Assembly (NCBI RefSeq): GCF_900129495.1
Contig: NZ_FQVX01000003.1
Location: forward strand, 930,001 to 994,000
Length of the DNA stretch: 64,000 nt
Direction of reading: 5' to 3'
Source of the DNA: Geodermatophilus nigrescens
Lineage (GTDB): Bacteria > Actinomycetota > Actinomycetes > Mycobacteriales > Geodermatophilaceae
Shown here: in pieces, positions 47,033 through 60,459 of the stretch
Layout of the letters: every line of letters begins with the position of its first letter
Numbering within the stretch: position 1 is the first letter of the stretch
Program-made: the position numbers and the translations under genes
Notes under the pieces: model-generated
The model's input: only the letters and a program-made list of their open reading frames with translations
Database searches by the model: none
Told to the model about the DNA's origin: nothing

Positions 47033-47812
47033 ATGAACATCGTCGTTCTGGTCAAGCAGGTCCCCGACTCCGGCACCCAGCGCTCGCTGGACCCGTCGGA
47101 CAACACCGTCGCCCGCGCCACCGCGGACAACGTCATCAACGAGATCGACGAGTACGCGATCGAGGAGGCACTGCAGGTCCGCGACCGCGAGGGTGGCGAG
47201 GTCACCGTGCTGACCGTCGGTCCCGCCTCGGCCACCGACGCGATCCGCAAGGCCCTGTCGATGGGCGCGGACAAGGCCGTCCACGTGGTGGACGACGCGA
47301 TCCACGGCTCGTGCGCGATCCAGACCTCCGGGGTCCTGGCCGCGGCGCTGCAGCAGATGCAGTACGACCTGGTGCTCACCGGCGCCACGTCCACCGACGG
47401 CCAGGTCGCCGTCATGCCCGCGCTGCTCGCCGAGCGGCTCGGCCTCCCGCAGCTGTCCGGTGCGCAGAAGCTCACCGTCGAGGGCTCGACCGTCAAGGTC
47501 GAGCGGCAGACCGACGGCGGCTTCTGGGCACTCGAGGCGCCGCTGCCGGCGATCGTGTCCACCTGGGACACCATCAACGAGCCGCGCTACCCCTCCTTCA
47601 AGGGGATCATGGCCGCCAAGAAGAAGCCGGTGGAGACCAAGTCCCTGGCCGACCTCGGCGTCGACCCCTCCGCCGTCGGCCTCGCCACGGCGACCAGCCA
47701 GGTCGTGGACTTCTCCGGCCGGCCGCCGAAGGGCGAGGGCGTGAAGGTCACCGACGAGGGCGACGGCGCCGAGAAGCTCGTGGGCTTCCTCGCCGAGCAG
47801 AAGCTCGTCTGA
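47033..47812 (+). CDS. etfB: Electron transfer flavoprotein beta subunit
   Basis: EtfB pairs with EtfA to carry electrons from acyl-CoA dehydrogenases to the membrane quinone pool. The 259-residue protein has the family start MNIVVLVKQVPDSG, NEIDEYAIEEALQV, AMP-binding GPASATDAIRKALSMGADKA and GVLAAALQQMQYDLVLTG. GGAGGT lies 10 nt before the ATG. The leader contains a hairpin at 46981-46997 (7-bp stem, GCG loop) and the operator candidate at 46946-46963. It is the first gene of an etfBA operon. Confidence 0.95.
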   Translation: MNIVVLVKQVPDSGTQRSLDPSDNTVARATADNVINEIDEYAIEEALQVRDREGGEVTVLTVGPASATDAIRKALSMGADKAVHVVDDAIHGSCAIQTSGVLAAALQQMQYDLVLTGATSTDGQVAVMPALLAERLGLPQLSGAQKLTVEGSTVKVERQTDGGFWALEAPLPAIVSTWDTINEPRYPSFKGIMAAKKKPVETKSLADLGVDPSAVGLATATSQVVDFSGRPPKGEGVKVTDEGDGAEKLVGFLAEQKLV

Positions 47813-47850
47813 CCCGGCCCGGATCGAAGCGAAGAGGAGACTGAACATCC

Positions 47851-48816
47851 ATGGCAGAGGTCCTGGTCCTCGTCGAGCTGAACCCGGCCGACGGCACCGT
47901 CCGCAAGGGCACCCTCGAGGCGCTCACCGCCGCGCGGGCACTCGGTGAGGTCTCGGCGGTCGTCGCCGGCGGCCCCGGTGTCCTCGGCGGCACCCGCGAG
48001 CAGCTCGCCCAGTACGGCGCGGCGAAGGTCTACGTCGCCGAGTCCCCGGAGATCGACGAGTTCCTCGTCGCCCCCAAGGCCGAGGTGCTGGCCCAGCTGG
48101 TGCAGCAGGTCTCGCCGGCCGCCGTCGTCATCCCGTCCTCCCCGGAGGGCCGGGAGGTCGCCGGCCGGCTCGCGCTCAAGACCGGCAGCGGCTTCCTGAC
48201 CGACGTCACCGAGATCGCCGCCGACGGCACCGCCACCCAGGTGGTCTTCGCCGGCGCGCAGATCGTGCACTCGAAGGTCACCGTCGGGACGCCCATCTAC
48301 ACGCTGCGCGGCAACTCCGTCGCCCCCGAGCCGGCGCCGGCCGCCGGTGAGGAGGTCCCGGTCCAGGTACAGCTCTCCGAGCAGGCCAAGCTCACCCGCG
48401 TCGTCGACAAGGTCGTCGAGCAGAAGAGCAACCGCCCCGAGCTGACCGAGGCCTCGATCGTCGTCTCCGGCGGCCGCGGCGTGGCCAGCGCGGAGAACTT
48501 CTCGATCATCGAGGCGCTGGCCGACTCGCTCGGCGCCGCCGTCGGTGCCTCGCGCGCCGCCGTCGACTCCGGCTTCTACCCGCACAGCTTCCAGGTCGGG
48601 CAGACCGGCAAGACCGTCTCGCCGCAGCTCTACATCGCCGTCGGCATCTCCGGTGCGATCCAGCACCGCGCCGGGATGCAGACCTCGAAGACCATCGTGG
48701 CCGTCAACAAGGACCCCGAGGCCCCGATCTTCGAGCTGGCCGACTTCGGCGTCGTCGGCGACCTGTTCCAGGTCGCCCCGCAGGCCACCGAGCTCATCAA
48801 GGTCCGCAAGGGCTGA
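47851..48816 (+). CDS. etfA: Electron transfer flavoprotein alpha subunit
   Basis: The 321-residue EtfA holds the FAD: the C-terminal domain shows [38 protein letters not shown] and [24 protein letters not shown]. It follows etfB by 38 bp with GAAGAGGAGA as ribosome binding site. With the acyl-CoA dehydrogenases expected elsewhere it supports beta-oxidation. A 14-bp perfect hairpin (48894-48925) ends the operon. Confidence 0.96.
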   Translation: MAEVLVLVELNPADGTVRKGTLEALTAARALGEVSAVVAGGPGVLGGTREQLAQYGAAKVYVAESPEIDEFLVAPKAEVLAQLVQQVSPAAVVIPSSPEGREVAGRLALKTGSGFLTDVTEIAADGTATQVVFAGAQIVHSKVTVGTPIYTLRGNSVAPEPAPAAGEEVPVQVQLSEQAKLTRVVDKVVEQKSNRPELTEASIVVSGGRGVASAENFSIIEALADSLGAAVGASRAAVDSGFYPHSFQVGQTGKTVSPQLYIAVGISGAIQHRAGMQTSKTIVAVNKDPEAPIFELADFGVVGDLFQVAPQATELIKVRKG

Positions 48817-48893
48817 CGAAGGACCTCCCTGCCCCCCACGGCTCGCGAGCTCGCCGCGGGACCCCGCAGGGAGGCCGTTCCATCGCGTTCCGT

Positions 48894-48925
48894 GGGCGCC
48901 GACCCCCTCCCGGGGGTCGGCGCCC
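48894..48925 (+). terminator. Terminator of etfBA
   Basis: A perfect 14-bp inverted repeat (GGGCGCCGACCCCC and complement) with loop TCCC lies 77 nt after the etfA stop. A second, longer-range repeat (CCTCCCTGC at 48824, GCAGGGAGG near 48866) lies before it. Confidence 0.7.
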
Positions 48926-48964
48926 GTCGGCGTTCGGGGCACTCGTAGAGGGACAGGGGGACCG

Positions 48965-50353
48965 GTGGGCGGGCGGGACGTGGCGACGGCGAGCATCTGG
49001 GACGCCGCGCACCGGCGGACGACGGTCGGCCTGCTGACGCTGGTCACCCTGGTCGCCTTCGAGGCGATGGCGGTCGGGACGGCGATGCCGCGCGCGGTCG
49101 CCGAGCTCGACGGCGTCGCCTGGTACGCGTGGACGTTCAGCGCGTTCCTGGTGACCTCGGTCGTCGGCATGGTGGTCGGCGGCGAGGTGGGGGACCGCCG
49201 TCCCCCGGGACCGGGCGTCCTCGCGGGCGTGGTGGTGTTCGCCGCCGGCCTGGTCGTCGCCGGCCTCGCGCAGCACATGGCCGTGCTCGTCCTCGGCCGC
49301 GCCGTGCAGGGACTGGGCGCCGGGGTGGTCATCGTGCTGCTCTACGTCGTCGCCGGGCAGGCCTACGACTCCCGGCTGCGCCCCAGCCTGTTCGGCGCGT
49401 TCGCCGCGGGCTGGGTGCTGCCGGCGCTGCTCGGGCCGCTCGCGGCCGGGCTGCTGACCACGCACGTCGGCTGGCGGGCGGTCTTCCTCGGGCTGGTGCC
49501 GCTGGTCGCGGCCGGCCTGGTGCTGCTCCTCACCGGGGCGCCCGGCGGGACCCCGCCCGCGGACGCGGCGCCGTGGCGGAGCCGGGCCGGGTGGGCGCTG
49601 CTGGCCGGTGCCGGCATCGCCGCGCTGCAGTACGCCGCGCAACGGCTCGACCTCGCCGCCGCCGGCATCGCCGTCCTCGGGGCGGCCGCCCTCGCCGCGG
49701 GCCTGCGCCGGCTGCTGCCGCGCGGCACCGTGCGCGCCCGCCGCGGCATCCCCGCCGTCGTCGCCTCCCGCGGGCTGCTGGCCGGGGCCTTCTTCGGCAT
49801 GGACGCCCTGCTGCCGTTCGTGCTGACCGAGCAGCACGGGTGGAGCGCGGCCACCGCCGGGCTGCCGCTGACCGCGGGCGCGGTCGGCTGGGTGGTCGCC
49901 GCCCAGCTGCAGGGCCGGCGGCCCGACGTCCCCCGGCAGCGGGTGCTCCGGCTGGGGGCCCTGGTGCTCACCGTCGGCGTGGCCGCCACGGCCACCGTCG
50001 CGGTCCCCGCCCTGGGCGGCTGGCCGGCCTACCTGACGTGGGGGCTCGCCGGGGTCGGGATGGGGCTCGGCATGCCCAGCGTCGGGGTGCTGCTGCTCGA
50101 CCAGTCGCCGGAGGCCGAGCGCGGGGCCAACTCCGCCGCGCTGCAGATCTCCGACGCCACCGCGTCGGCGATCTGCGTCGGGCTCTCGGGCGTGCTGGTG
50201 GCCGGCGCCGCCGACGCCGGGGGGCCGCTGTGGCCGGCCGTGTTGGCCGCGGTCGCCGTCCTGACCGTCCCGGCGCTGCTGACCGCCCGGGTGGCCGGGC
50301 GCACGGTCGCGCCGGCGGCGGATCCGTCGTGCGCGACTAACCTGGGCCGGTGA
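48965..50353 (+). CDS. MFS transporter
   Basis: The 462-residue membrane protein has about 12-14 hydrophobic helices, beginning with [23 protein letters not shown], and a drug/H+-antiporter-like loop motif ([11 protein letters not shown]). The C-terminal [24 protein letters not shown] resembles DHA-type exporters. Substrate unknown. GTG at 48965 or at 48980 are both possible starts; the first has GGGGGA close upstream. The last 4 bp overlap the cysteine desulfurase start, so that gene's promoter lies inside this coding region. Confidence 0.85.
   Translation: MGGRDVATASIWDAAHRRTTVGLLTLVTLVAFEAMAVGTAMPRAVAELDGVAWYAWTFSAFLVTSVVGMVVGGEVGDRRPPGPGVLAGVVVFAAGLVVAGLAQHMAVLVLGRAVQGLGAGVVIVLLYVVAGQAYDSRLRPSLFGAFAAGWVLPALLGPLAAGLLTTHVGWRAVFLGLVPLVAAGLVLLLTGAPGGTPPADAAPWRSRAGWALLAGAGIAALQYAAQRLDLAAAGIAVLGAAALAAGLRRLLPRGTVRARRGIPAVVASRGLLAGAFFGMDALLPFVLTEQHGWSAATAGLPLTAGAVGWVVAAQLQGRRPDVPRQRVLRLGALVLTVGVAATATVAVPALGGWPAYLTWGLAGVGMGLGMPSVGVLLLDQSPEAERGANSAALQISDATASAICVGLSGVLVAGAADAGGPLWPAVLAAVAVLTVPALLTARVAGRTVAPAADPSCATNLGR
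50338..50343 (+). promoter_or_regulatory. Putative leaderless -10 of the cysteine desulfurase gene (TAACCT)
   Basis: TAACCT, inside the last codons of the MFS gene, is followed by 6 nt and the GTG at 50350. It could give the downstream genes an independent start. Confidence 0.42.
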
Positions 50354-51536
50354 CCTACCTCGACCACGCGGCCACCACGCCGGTGCTCCCCGAGGTGCTG
50401 GCCGCCATGACCGAGCAGTGGGGCCGGGTCGGCAACGCCTCGTCGCTGCACGCGAGCGGCCGCGCCGCCCGGCGGGCCGCCGAGCAGGGCCGTGAGCGCC
50501 TCGCCGAGGCCGTGGGCGCCCGGCCGTCGGAGGTGCTGTTCACCGGCGGCGGCACCGAGAGCGACAACCTCGCGGTCAAGGGCCTGTACTGGGCGCGGCG
50601 GGACGCCGACCAGCGCCGTCGCCGGCTCGTGGTCAGCCCGGCCGAGCACCACGCCGTCCTCGACAGCGCCGAGTGGCTGGCCAAGCACGACGGCGCCGAG
50701 GTCACCTGGCTGCGGCTGGAGCCCACCGGCCGGGTCACGCCCGACGCGCTGGCCGACGCGCTCGGCGACGGCACCGACGTCGCGGTCGCGAGCGTGATGT
50801 GGGCCAACAACGAGATCGGCACCGTCAGCGACGTCGCCGCGCTGGCCGAGGTGGCGCACGCCGTCGGCGTCCCGCTGCACACCGACGCGGTGCAGGCCGT
50901 GGGTCAGGTGCCGGTCGACTTCGGTGCCAGCGGCGTCGACGCGCTCACCCTCACCGGGCACAAGCTCGGCGGGCCGATGGGCGCCGGCGCCCTGCTGCTG
51001 CGCCGCGACGCCGAGTGCGTGCCGCTGCTGCACGGCGGCGGCCAGGAGCGCGACGTCCGCTCCGGGACCCTCGACGTGCCGGCGATCGTCGGTCTCGCCG
51101 TCGCGGCCACCACCGCCGTCGCCGCGCGCCCCGAGCGGGCCGCCCGGCTGGCGGCGCTGCGCGACCGGCTGGTGGCCGGGGTGCTCGAGCAGGTGCCCGA
51201 CGCGCAGCTCAACGGCCCCCCGCTCGACGACGTCGTGGCCGGCGGGCCCGGGCGGCTGCCGGGCAACGCGCACCTGTCCTTCCCCGGCGCCGAGGGCGAC
51301 GCGCTGCTCATGCTGCTCGACGCCCGCGGCATCGAGTGCTCCACCGGCTCGGCGTGCAGCGCCGGCGTCGCCCGGCCCAGCCACGTGCTCACCGCCGTCG
51401 GCGCGCAGGCCGACCGGGCGCGCAGCTCGCTGCGGTTCAGCCTGGGCTCGCCGAGCACGGACGACGACGTCGACGCGCTGCTGGCCGTCATCGCCCCGGT
51501 GGTCGAGCGCGCCCGCCGCGCGGGGATGGGCCGCTG

Positions 51537-51537
<1 letters not shown>
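50350..51537 (+). CDS. Cysteine desulfurase (IscS/NifS family)
   Basis: The 395-residue PLP enzyme takes sulfur from cysteine as a persulfide for Fe-S clusters and tRNA thiolation. Visible are [20 protein letters not shown], the PLP-lysine motif [14 protein letters not shown] and the active-site Cys loop [20 protein letters not shown]. It is followed, with a 1-bp overlap (TGATG), by mnmA, for which it is the natural sulfur donor. This pairing matches iscS-trmU in other actinobacteria. Confidence 0.93.
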
Positions 51538-55818
<4,281 letters not shown>

Positions 55819-55898
55819 CCTGTCCGCCGTCCGCGCGCGTTCGGGGAGGCCCGGTGCGGGGGTAGGGGCGGGGCCCACCCGCTCCGGAAGGACCCCGC

Positions 55899-56294
55899 GT
55901 GTCGCTGCCCGACGCCCTGCTCGACCTGCTCCGCCGTCCCAGCCCCTGCTTCCTCGCGACGCTGATGCCCGACGGGTCGCCGCAGCTGACCCAGACGTGG
56001 GTCGACACCGACGGGCGCGACGTCCTGATCAACACCGTCCGGGGCCACCAGAAGGTGCGCAACGTCGAGCGGGACCCGCGGGTGTCGCTCAACGTGGCCG
56101 ACCCCGACGACCCGAGCCGCTACTTCGAGGTGCGCGGCCGTGTGGTCGAGGTGACCGAGGAGGGCGCGCGCGAGCACATCGACGAGCTCGCGCAGCGCTA
56201 CATCGGCGGGCCGTACCCGTGGTTCGGCGGCCGGGACCAGGTGCGCTTGATGGTGCGGATCAGCGCGGACAAGGTCACCTCGCCGCGCGGCTGA
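55899..56294 (+). CDS. PPOX-class F420/FMN-binding protein
   Basis: The 131-residue split-barrel protein belongs to the pyridoxamine-5'-phosphate-oxidase-like group, probably the F420-dependent FDOR-B type common in Actinobacteria. Family features are PCFLATLMPDGSPQLTQTWVD, GRDVLINTVRGHQKVRNVERDPRVSL and a C-terminal RISADKVTS. Substrate unknown. GGAAGGA lies 7 nt before the GTG. Its last 20 bp overlap the end of the convergent methyltransferase. Confidence 0.85.
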   Translation: MSLPDALLDLLRRPSPCFLATLMPDGSPQLTQTWVDTDGRDVLINTVRGHQKVRNVERDPRVSLNVADPDDPSRYFEVRGRVVEVTEEGAREHIDELAQRYIGGPYPWFGGRDQVRLMVRISADKVTSPRG

Positions 56295-57041
56295 CCCCCG
56301 GTTCCTCCGGCCCTTCCCCCGGCTTCCGCCACGCGGAGACGTGCGCGCGGCTGTCCGAGGTGAAGGGCCGGCGGTGCCAGTCCGCCCAGCGGCCCGCGGG
56401 CACGAGGCCGGCGAGCCGCGCCATGAGGTCGAGCTCGGCGGGCCACACGTAGCGGAACGGGATGGACCGCGCCTCGGGGCGGCCGCCGGTGAGCGTCCAG
56501 TGGTGCGAGACGAGGCGCTGCTCGGCGACGTCGTACTCGTCGACGCCCAGCCGGTCGGCCGAGACGGAGAACGGGCGGGCGCGCTCGCCGGGCGGGAGCC
56601 GTTGCAGGTCCGGGACGCCGACCTCGACGACGACGTGCCCGCCCGGCCCAGGTGGCGCGCGGCGTTGGCGAAGCAGGCGACCTGTTCGTCCTGGCTGGTC
56701 AGGTTCATCACCGTGTTGACGACCAGGTAGACCGGAGGGAAGGTGCCCTCGACCCGGGTGGTGGCGAAGCCGCCGACCGTGACGCCGATCCGCTCGGCGC
56801 TGGGCTCGGCGCGCAGCCGGGCGAGCATGTCGGGGGAGAGGTCGATGCCGTGCACGGGGACGCCGCGTGCGCTGAGCGGGAGGGCGAGCCGGCCGGTGCC
56901 GATGCCGAACTCGAGCGCGGCGCCGTCGCCGGCCAGGTCGACCGCCGGATCGACCACCGCGGGCGCGGACATCGCGGCGGAGGACTCGTCGTAGTGCTCG
57001 GCGACGGGCCCGGCGAAGTGGTCGACGGCCATACCGGTCAC
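56275..57041 (-). pseudogene. SAM-dependent methyltransferase with a -1 frameshift
   Basis: The first half (from GTG 57041 or ATG 57032) reads as a class I methyltransferase: HFAGPVAEHYDESS, the SAM motif ALEFGIGTGRLALPL and HGIDLSPDML. After RHLG the frame loses homology. Inserting one G at GGCC near 56645 (CCCGGCCC to CCCGGGCCC on the plus strand) restores HLGPGGHVVVEVGVPDLQRL and continues without a stop to FTSDSRAHVSAW and a TGA at 56275-56277. So one base is missing, either by real mutation or sequencing error in a GC run. The restored end overlaps the PPOX gene by 20 bp. Confidence 0.82.
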
Positions 57042-57084
57042 CGTGCCCCCGCGCCGGGGCGGGGTGCGAGCCTTTTCGGCTCCC

Positions 57085-59190
57085 TCACCAGGGCGGCGGC
57101 TCCGTGCTCGCGGTGAGGCCGCTGGGGGTGGTGACGGTGAGGGTGCCGTCGGGCTGCAGCGTGTGCGTCCAGCCGGGGGCCTGGTGCTTGCCGCGGTGGT
57201 GGCCGGTGCAGAAGCCGGTCAGGTTGGCGGCGGAGGTGGGTCCGGCCGGCCAGGGGGTGGCGTGGTCGAGTTCGCCCTTTCTCGGGACGGGGCGGCGGCA
57301 GCCGGGGAAGCGGCAGCGGCGGTCGCGGGCGCGGACGTGCCGGTCGAGGGCGGCGCCGGGCCGGTAGCCGTCGGTCCCGGCGGGTGCGTGCAGGCCGGTC
57401 CCGGCGCGAGTGGCGCGGCGGAGGCCGGGCAGGTCGGTGAGGGCCAGCAGGGCGCCGGTGAGGGCGTGGGTGACGGCGATGCGGGGCCGGTCGGCGAGGC
57501 CGCCGCCGGCGGTGCGTCCGAGCAGGTCGGCGAGCTCCGCTCGGGTGGCGTCGGTGGCTCGCGCCAGGGCGGTGATCGCGTCGGCCGCTGCGGTCACGCG
57601 GCCGGCCGGGCCGTGCGCCCAGGCGCCCTCGTCACTCGCGTCGGCGCGTTCGGCGGTGGCCACCAGGCGACGGGCACGACCGATCGCCCGCTCGGCGTCG
57701 AGCAGCGCGGCACTGGCGTCGCTCACGGCGTCATCGGCGCGGGCCCACCAGCCGTCGGGCTCGGGTGGGCCGGGGCGGTCGGGCGGTAGGTCTGGGTCGT
57801 GGTCGGCCCGGTCGTCGGGATCGAGGTCGCCCCGGGGTGGTGACCATCCGGGCGGTGGCCCGGGGTCGTCATCGAGCGCGGGGTCGAGGTCGGCGTAGAG
57901 CTCGCCGGTGGCGACGCGGCGTTCGATCCCGGCCCACCAGGCGGCGTCGGCCTCCAGTTCGGCGATGTGCTGGGCGATGGCGGCGTCGCTCAGGCCGCGC
58001 AGCGGGTCCTCGCCCTTGACCAGGCTGACGCCGGCGGTGGCGGTGCCGGAGGTGGTCGGCTCCGGGGGATCGGTGTCGTCCGCGGTGGTGGCGGCGCTCG
58101 GTGCGGTGGCCCCTGCGGGGTTCGCGCCGGCGAGGTCCTGCTCGGCGGGGTCCTGCTCGGCGGGGTCCTGCTCGGCGGTGTCCTCGACGGCGGTGTCCTC
58201 GGCGGGTGCCGGGGCATCCTCGGTGGCGCTGTCCTCGGCCGCGGTGGCGTCGGAGGCGGTGACGCGGGCGCCGGTGAGGGCGGCGAGCAGGGCGCGGACG
58301 ACCTCGGCCGGGACGACCTGGCCGTCGATCTCGCACGGCTGGTCACCACCGAGCAGCGCGCCGATCGGGGCGACCACGGTGAGCACCACCTGCACCGGCG
58401 ACAGCCCGTTCTCCCCGGGCCGCAGCACCAGGTCGAGCAGGGCGTCGGCCATCTTCTGGCCCCGCGTGCGGCCGTCGTCGGGCAGGGCGTCGGCGTAGGC
58501 GCCCAGCGCGGCCATGAGCGCCGCGGCCTCGGGCGTCGTGAGCAGGGCGGAGACGACCGCCATGCCGTCGCAGGAATCGGGCCGGCACGAGAGGCCGCGG
58601 CGCGTGATGGCGCGCGCGAGGTCGTCGGCCGCGGACCGGGCCTTGCGCTTGAGCACCTCGCGGCGGGCCTTGTCGCGCAACTGCGCCGGCGTGCACACCG
58701 CGCCGCGGCGGGCGGACCAGGCGAGCAGGTCCCGCTCCAGCGCGGCGCGCACCGTGTCGTCGGCGACCGGCGCGACGTGGTCGAGCAGCGCGGCCACGTG
58801 CCCGGCGTGGACGGCACCGGCCTCGAGCGCGTCGAGGGTGGCCGGTAGCCGGTGGACCAGCGTCAGCGACCGCACCAGCAGCGCCTCGGCGGCGTTCGAG
58901 GTGAGCGACAGCGCCACGCACAGCTCCTGGGTGGCCCACTCGCTCACCGAGCGCAGCAGCTCCGGCCGCGCCGCCCACCGCTCCGCCGCCATCGCCCCGC
59001 GCGTGCCCTGCGGCCGATCCACCGACGACGGCCGGGAGAGCGCGAACGCCGCCACAGCCCGGTACCGCAGCGCCGCCTGCCGCGACACCTCCCGATCACA
59101 CGCCTGCACTGACCCCAGCGGCCCGGACGCCCACCCCGCGGCAGGCGCCCCGGCGGGAGCGGGCAGGACCGTCGTCACGCCTTCGATCAT
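57085..59190 (-). CDS. DUF222 / HNH endonuclease (13E12-type)
   Basis: The protein of about 701 residues has a DUF222 domain (HRLPATLDALEAGAVHAGHVAALLDHV) and a C-terminal HNH nuclease domain (CRFPGCRRPVPRKGELDHATPW, GFCTGHHRGKHQAPGW). In between is a low-complexity stretch with AEQDP repeats. The family corresponds to the 13E12 repeats of M. tuberculosis; its members are often multicopy. A LexA-like palindrome overlaps the ATG at 59190. A TTG at 59214 (709 residues) and a GTG at 59178 are alternative starts. It interrupts the ligA-to-gatC neighbourhood, which suggests acquisition there. Confidence 0.85.
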   Translation of the reverse strand: MIEGVTTVLPAPAGAPAAGWASGPLGSVQACDREVSRQAALRYRAVAAFALSRPSSVDRPQGTRGAMAAERWAARPELLRSVSEWATQELCVALSLTSNAAEALLVRSLTLVHRLPATLDALEAGAVHAGHVAALLDHVAPVADDTVRAALERDLLAWSARRGAVCTPAQLRDKARREVLKRKARSAADDLARAITRRGLSCRPDSCDGMAVVSALLTTPEAAALMAALGAYADALPDDGRTRGQKMADALLDLVLRPGENGLSPVQVVLTVVAPIGALLGGDQPCEIDGQVVPAEVVRALLAALTGARVTASDATAAEDSATEDAPAPAEDTAVEDTAEQDPAEQDPAEQDLAGANPAGATAPSAATTADDTDPPEPTTSGTATAGVSLVKGEDPLRGLSDAAIAQHIAELEADAAWWAGIERRVATGELYADLDPALDDDPGPPPGWSPPRGDLDPDDRADHDPDLPPDRPGPPEPDGWWARADDAVSDASAALLDAERAIGRARRLVATAERADASDEGAWAHGPAGRVTAAADAITALARATDATRAELADLLGRTAGGGLADRPRIAVTHALTGALLALTDLPGLRRATRAGTGLHAPAGTDGYRPGAALDRHVRARDRRCRFPGCRRPVPRKGELDHATPWPAGPTSAANLTGFCTGHHRGKHQAPGWTHTLQPDGTLTVTTPSGLTASTEPPPW

Positions 59191-59198
59191 ACGTTCGA
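59183..59198. promoter_or_regulatory. LexA-like SOS box over the DUF222-HNH start
   Basis: On the gene strand TCGAAC-GTAT-GATCGA differs by one base from the mycobacterial/actinobacterial SOS box TCGAAC-N4-GTTCGA. It overlaps the ATG at 59190. In M. tuberculosis 13E12 genes are reported in the LexA regulon. Confidence 0.6.
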
Positions 59199-59240
59199 AC
59201 CGAGACCCGAACAACCTCTGTGGACGGACGAACCCGCAGG

Positions 59241-59909
59241 TCAGACCGGTGGCAGGTGGGCGACCGACGTCGCGATGCCCGTCAAGTGTGTGAGCCGCAG
59301 CAGCTCCGACCGGCGGAACGCCGGCCCGCCGGACCGGCCCAGCAGCACGGCCGTGTCGGGGGCGCCGAAGGGGGCGGCCATCATCTCGATCGCCATCTCC
59401 TGCCAGCGCTCAGGCACCCAGTCGTCCTCGCTGGGCAGCAGCAGCGGCGAGGACAGCGGCAGCCACGGCAGCGCCATGCCCTCCAGCGCGGGCGCGGCGT
59501 CGGAGGCGGCGAGCACCACGGCCGAGCCGTCGCCGGAGGCCTGCAGCACGGCTGCCCACCCGGCGTGGAACACCCGCGGCATCTCGGCGGCCAGCAGCTT
59601 CACCGCGGTGCCCTCGGCCGCCCGCGCCAGCGCCTCGAGCAGGTCGAGCTCGCGGTGGGTGTCCAGCGGCCCGGCGAAGGGCCGCAATGACTCCACCTGC
59701 ACGCCGGGCACCGCCTGCGCGGCGGTGATCAGGCTGTCGGGCAGCCGGTCGGGCGGCAGGTCGACGACGATGTCGTCGACGGCCACGCCGCCCCCGCGCT
59801 CGAGCACGTCGACGGAGACGATGTCGATCCCCGCGGTGCCCAGCGCGGTCGCCACGGCACCCAGCAGGCCGGGCCGGTCGGGGACCACCAGGCGCAGGAG
59901 ATAGGACAC
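59241..59909 (-). CDS. ACT-domain protein
   Basis: The 222-residue protein begins with an ACT domain (LLRLVVPDRPGLLGAVATALGTAG) and has a second region with similar strand pattern (ALARAAEGTAVKLLAAEMPRVFHAG) and a C-terminal domain of unknown type. ACT domains bind amino acids or other small ligands. The gene lies next to gatC on the opposite strand, as the ACT protein Rv3013 does in M. tuberculosis. GGAGG lies 5 nt before the GTG. It could regulate a nearby amino-acid-linked process, but no target is visible. Confidence 0.82.
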   Translation of the reverse strand: MSYLLRLVVPDRPGLLGAVATALGTAGIDIVSVDVLERGGGVAVDDIVVDLPPDRLPDSLITAAQAVPGVQVESLRPFAGPLDTHRELDLLEALARAAEGTAVKLLAAEMPRVFHAGWAAVLQASGDGSAVVLAASDAAPALEGMALPWLPLSSPLLLPSEDDWVPERWQEMAIEMMAAPFGAPDTAVLLGRSGGPAFRRSELLRLTHLTGIATSVAHLPPV

Positions 59910-60063
59910 GGTTCCTCCGCTGACGACATCGAGGTGCAGGACGATCCGCGTCGATCGAGTAGGCAGCTTCCCCCATGGCCGGGTCCCGGGTCGAGGTGCG
60001 ACGCGGGGACCGGGGCGTGGGATGCGTCCCCTCGGCGGTCGGAGCGGCCCGGGCGCCGCCGCG

Positions 60064-60103
60064 TAGGCTGAGCGGGTTGCGTCCCTGGCGCCGGCGCGGC
60101 GCC
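60064..60103 (+). promoter_or_regulatory. Putative -10 and leader hairpin upstream of gatC
   Basis: TAGGCT (60064-60069) would start transcription near 60076, giving a leader of about 50 nt. The leader has a perfect 7-bp hairpin (60087-60103, loop GCG), and GGAG 12 nt before the ATG. This is one of the few genes here with a clear leader. Confidence 0.45.
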
Positions 60104-60126
60104 GACGACAGGAGTCCCGCCCCAGC

Positions 60127-60459
60127 ATGAGCACCGAGTCCACCCCCGACCGCGGGGCGACGCCCGCCCTCGGCCGCCAGGACATCGCGCACCTCGCGCG
60201 ACTGGCCCGGCTCGCCGTCACCGACGAGGAGCTCGACCGCTTCGCCGGCCAGCTCGGGGCGGTGCTCGACGCGGTGGCCCAGGTGCAGCGCGCCGACGCC
60301 GGCGACGTCGCCCCCACCACGCACGCCGTCCCGCTGACCAACGTCCTGCGGCCCGACGTCGCCACGCCGAGCCTGCCCCGCGACGTCGTCCTGGCCGGCG
60401 CCCCCGCCGCCGAGGACGACCGCTTCCGCGTCCCACGCATCCTGGGGGAGGAGGAGTGA
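60127..60459 (+). CDS. gatC: Asp-tRNA(Asn)/Glu-tRNA(Gln) amidotransferase subunit C
   Basis: GatC is the small linker subunit of GatCAB, which converts Glu-tRNA(Gln) and/or Asp-tRNA(Asn) to the amidated forms. The 110-residue protein shows the conserved start [23 protein letters not shown] and late [14 protein letters not shown] overlap couples it to gatA. Confidence 0.94.
   Translation: MSTESTPDRGATPALGRQDIAHLARLARLAVTDEELDRFAGQLGAVLDAVAQVQRADAGDVAPTTHAVPLTNVLRPDVATPSLPRDVVLAGAPAAEDDRFRVPRILGEEE

Noticed and set aside
60087-60103. Riboswitch or T-box in the gatC leader
   Set aside because: The leader is only about 50 nt with one small hairpin; no known riboswitch or T-box features are visible.
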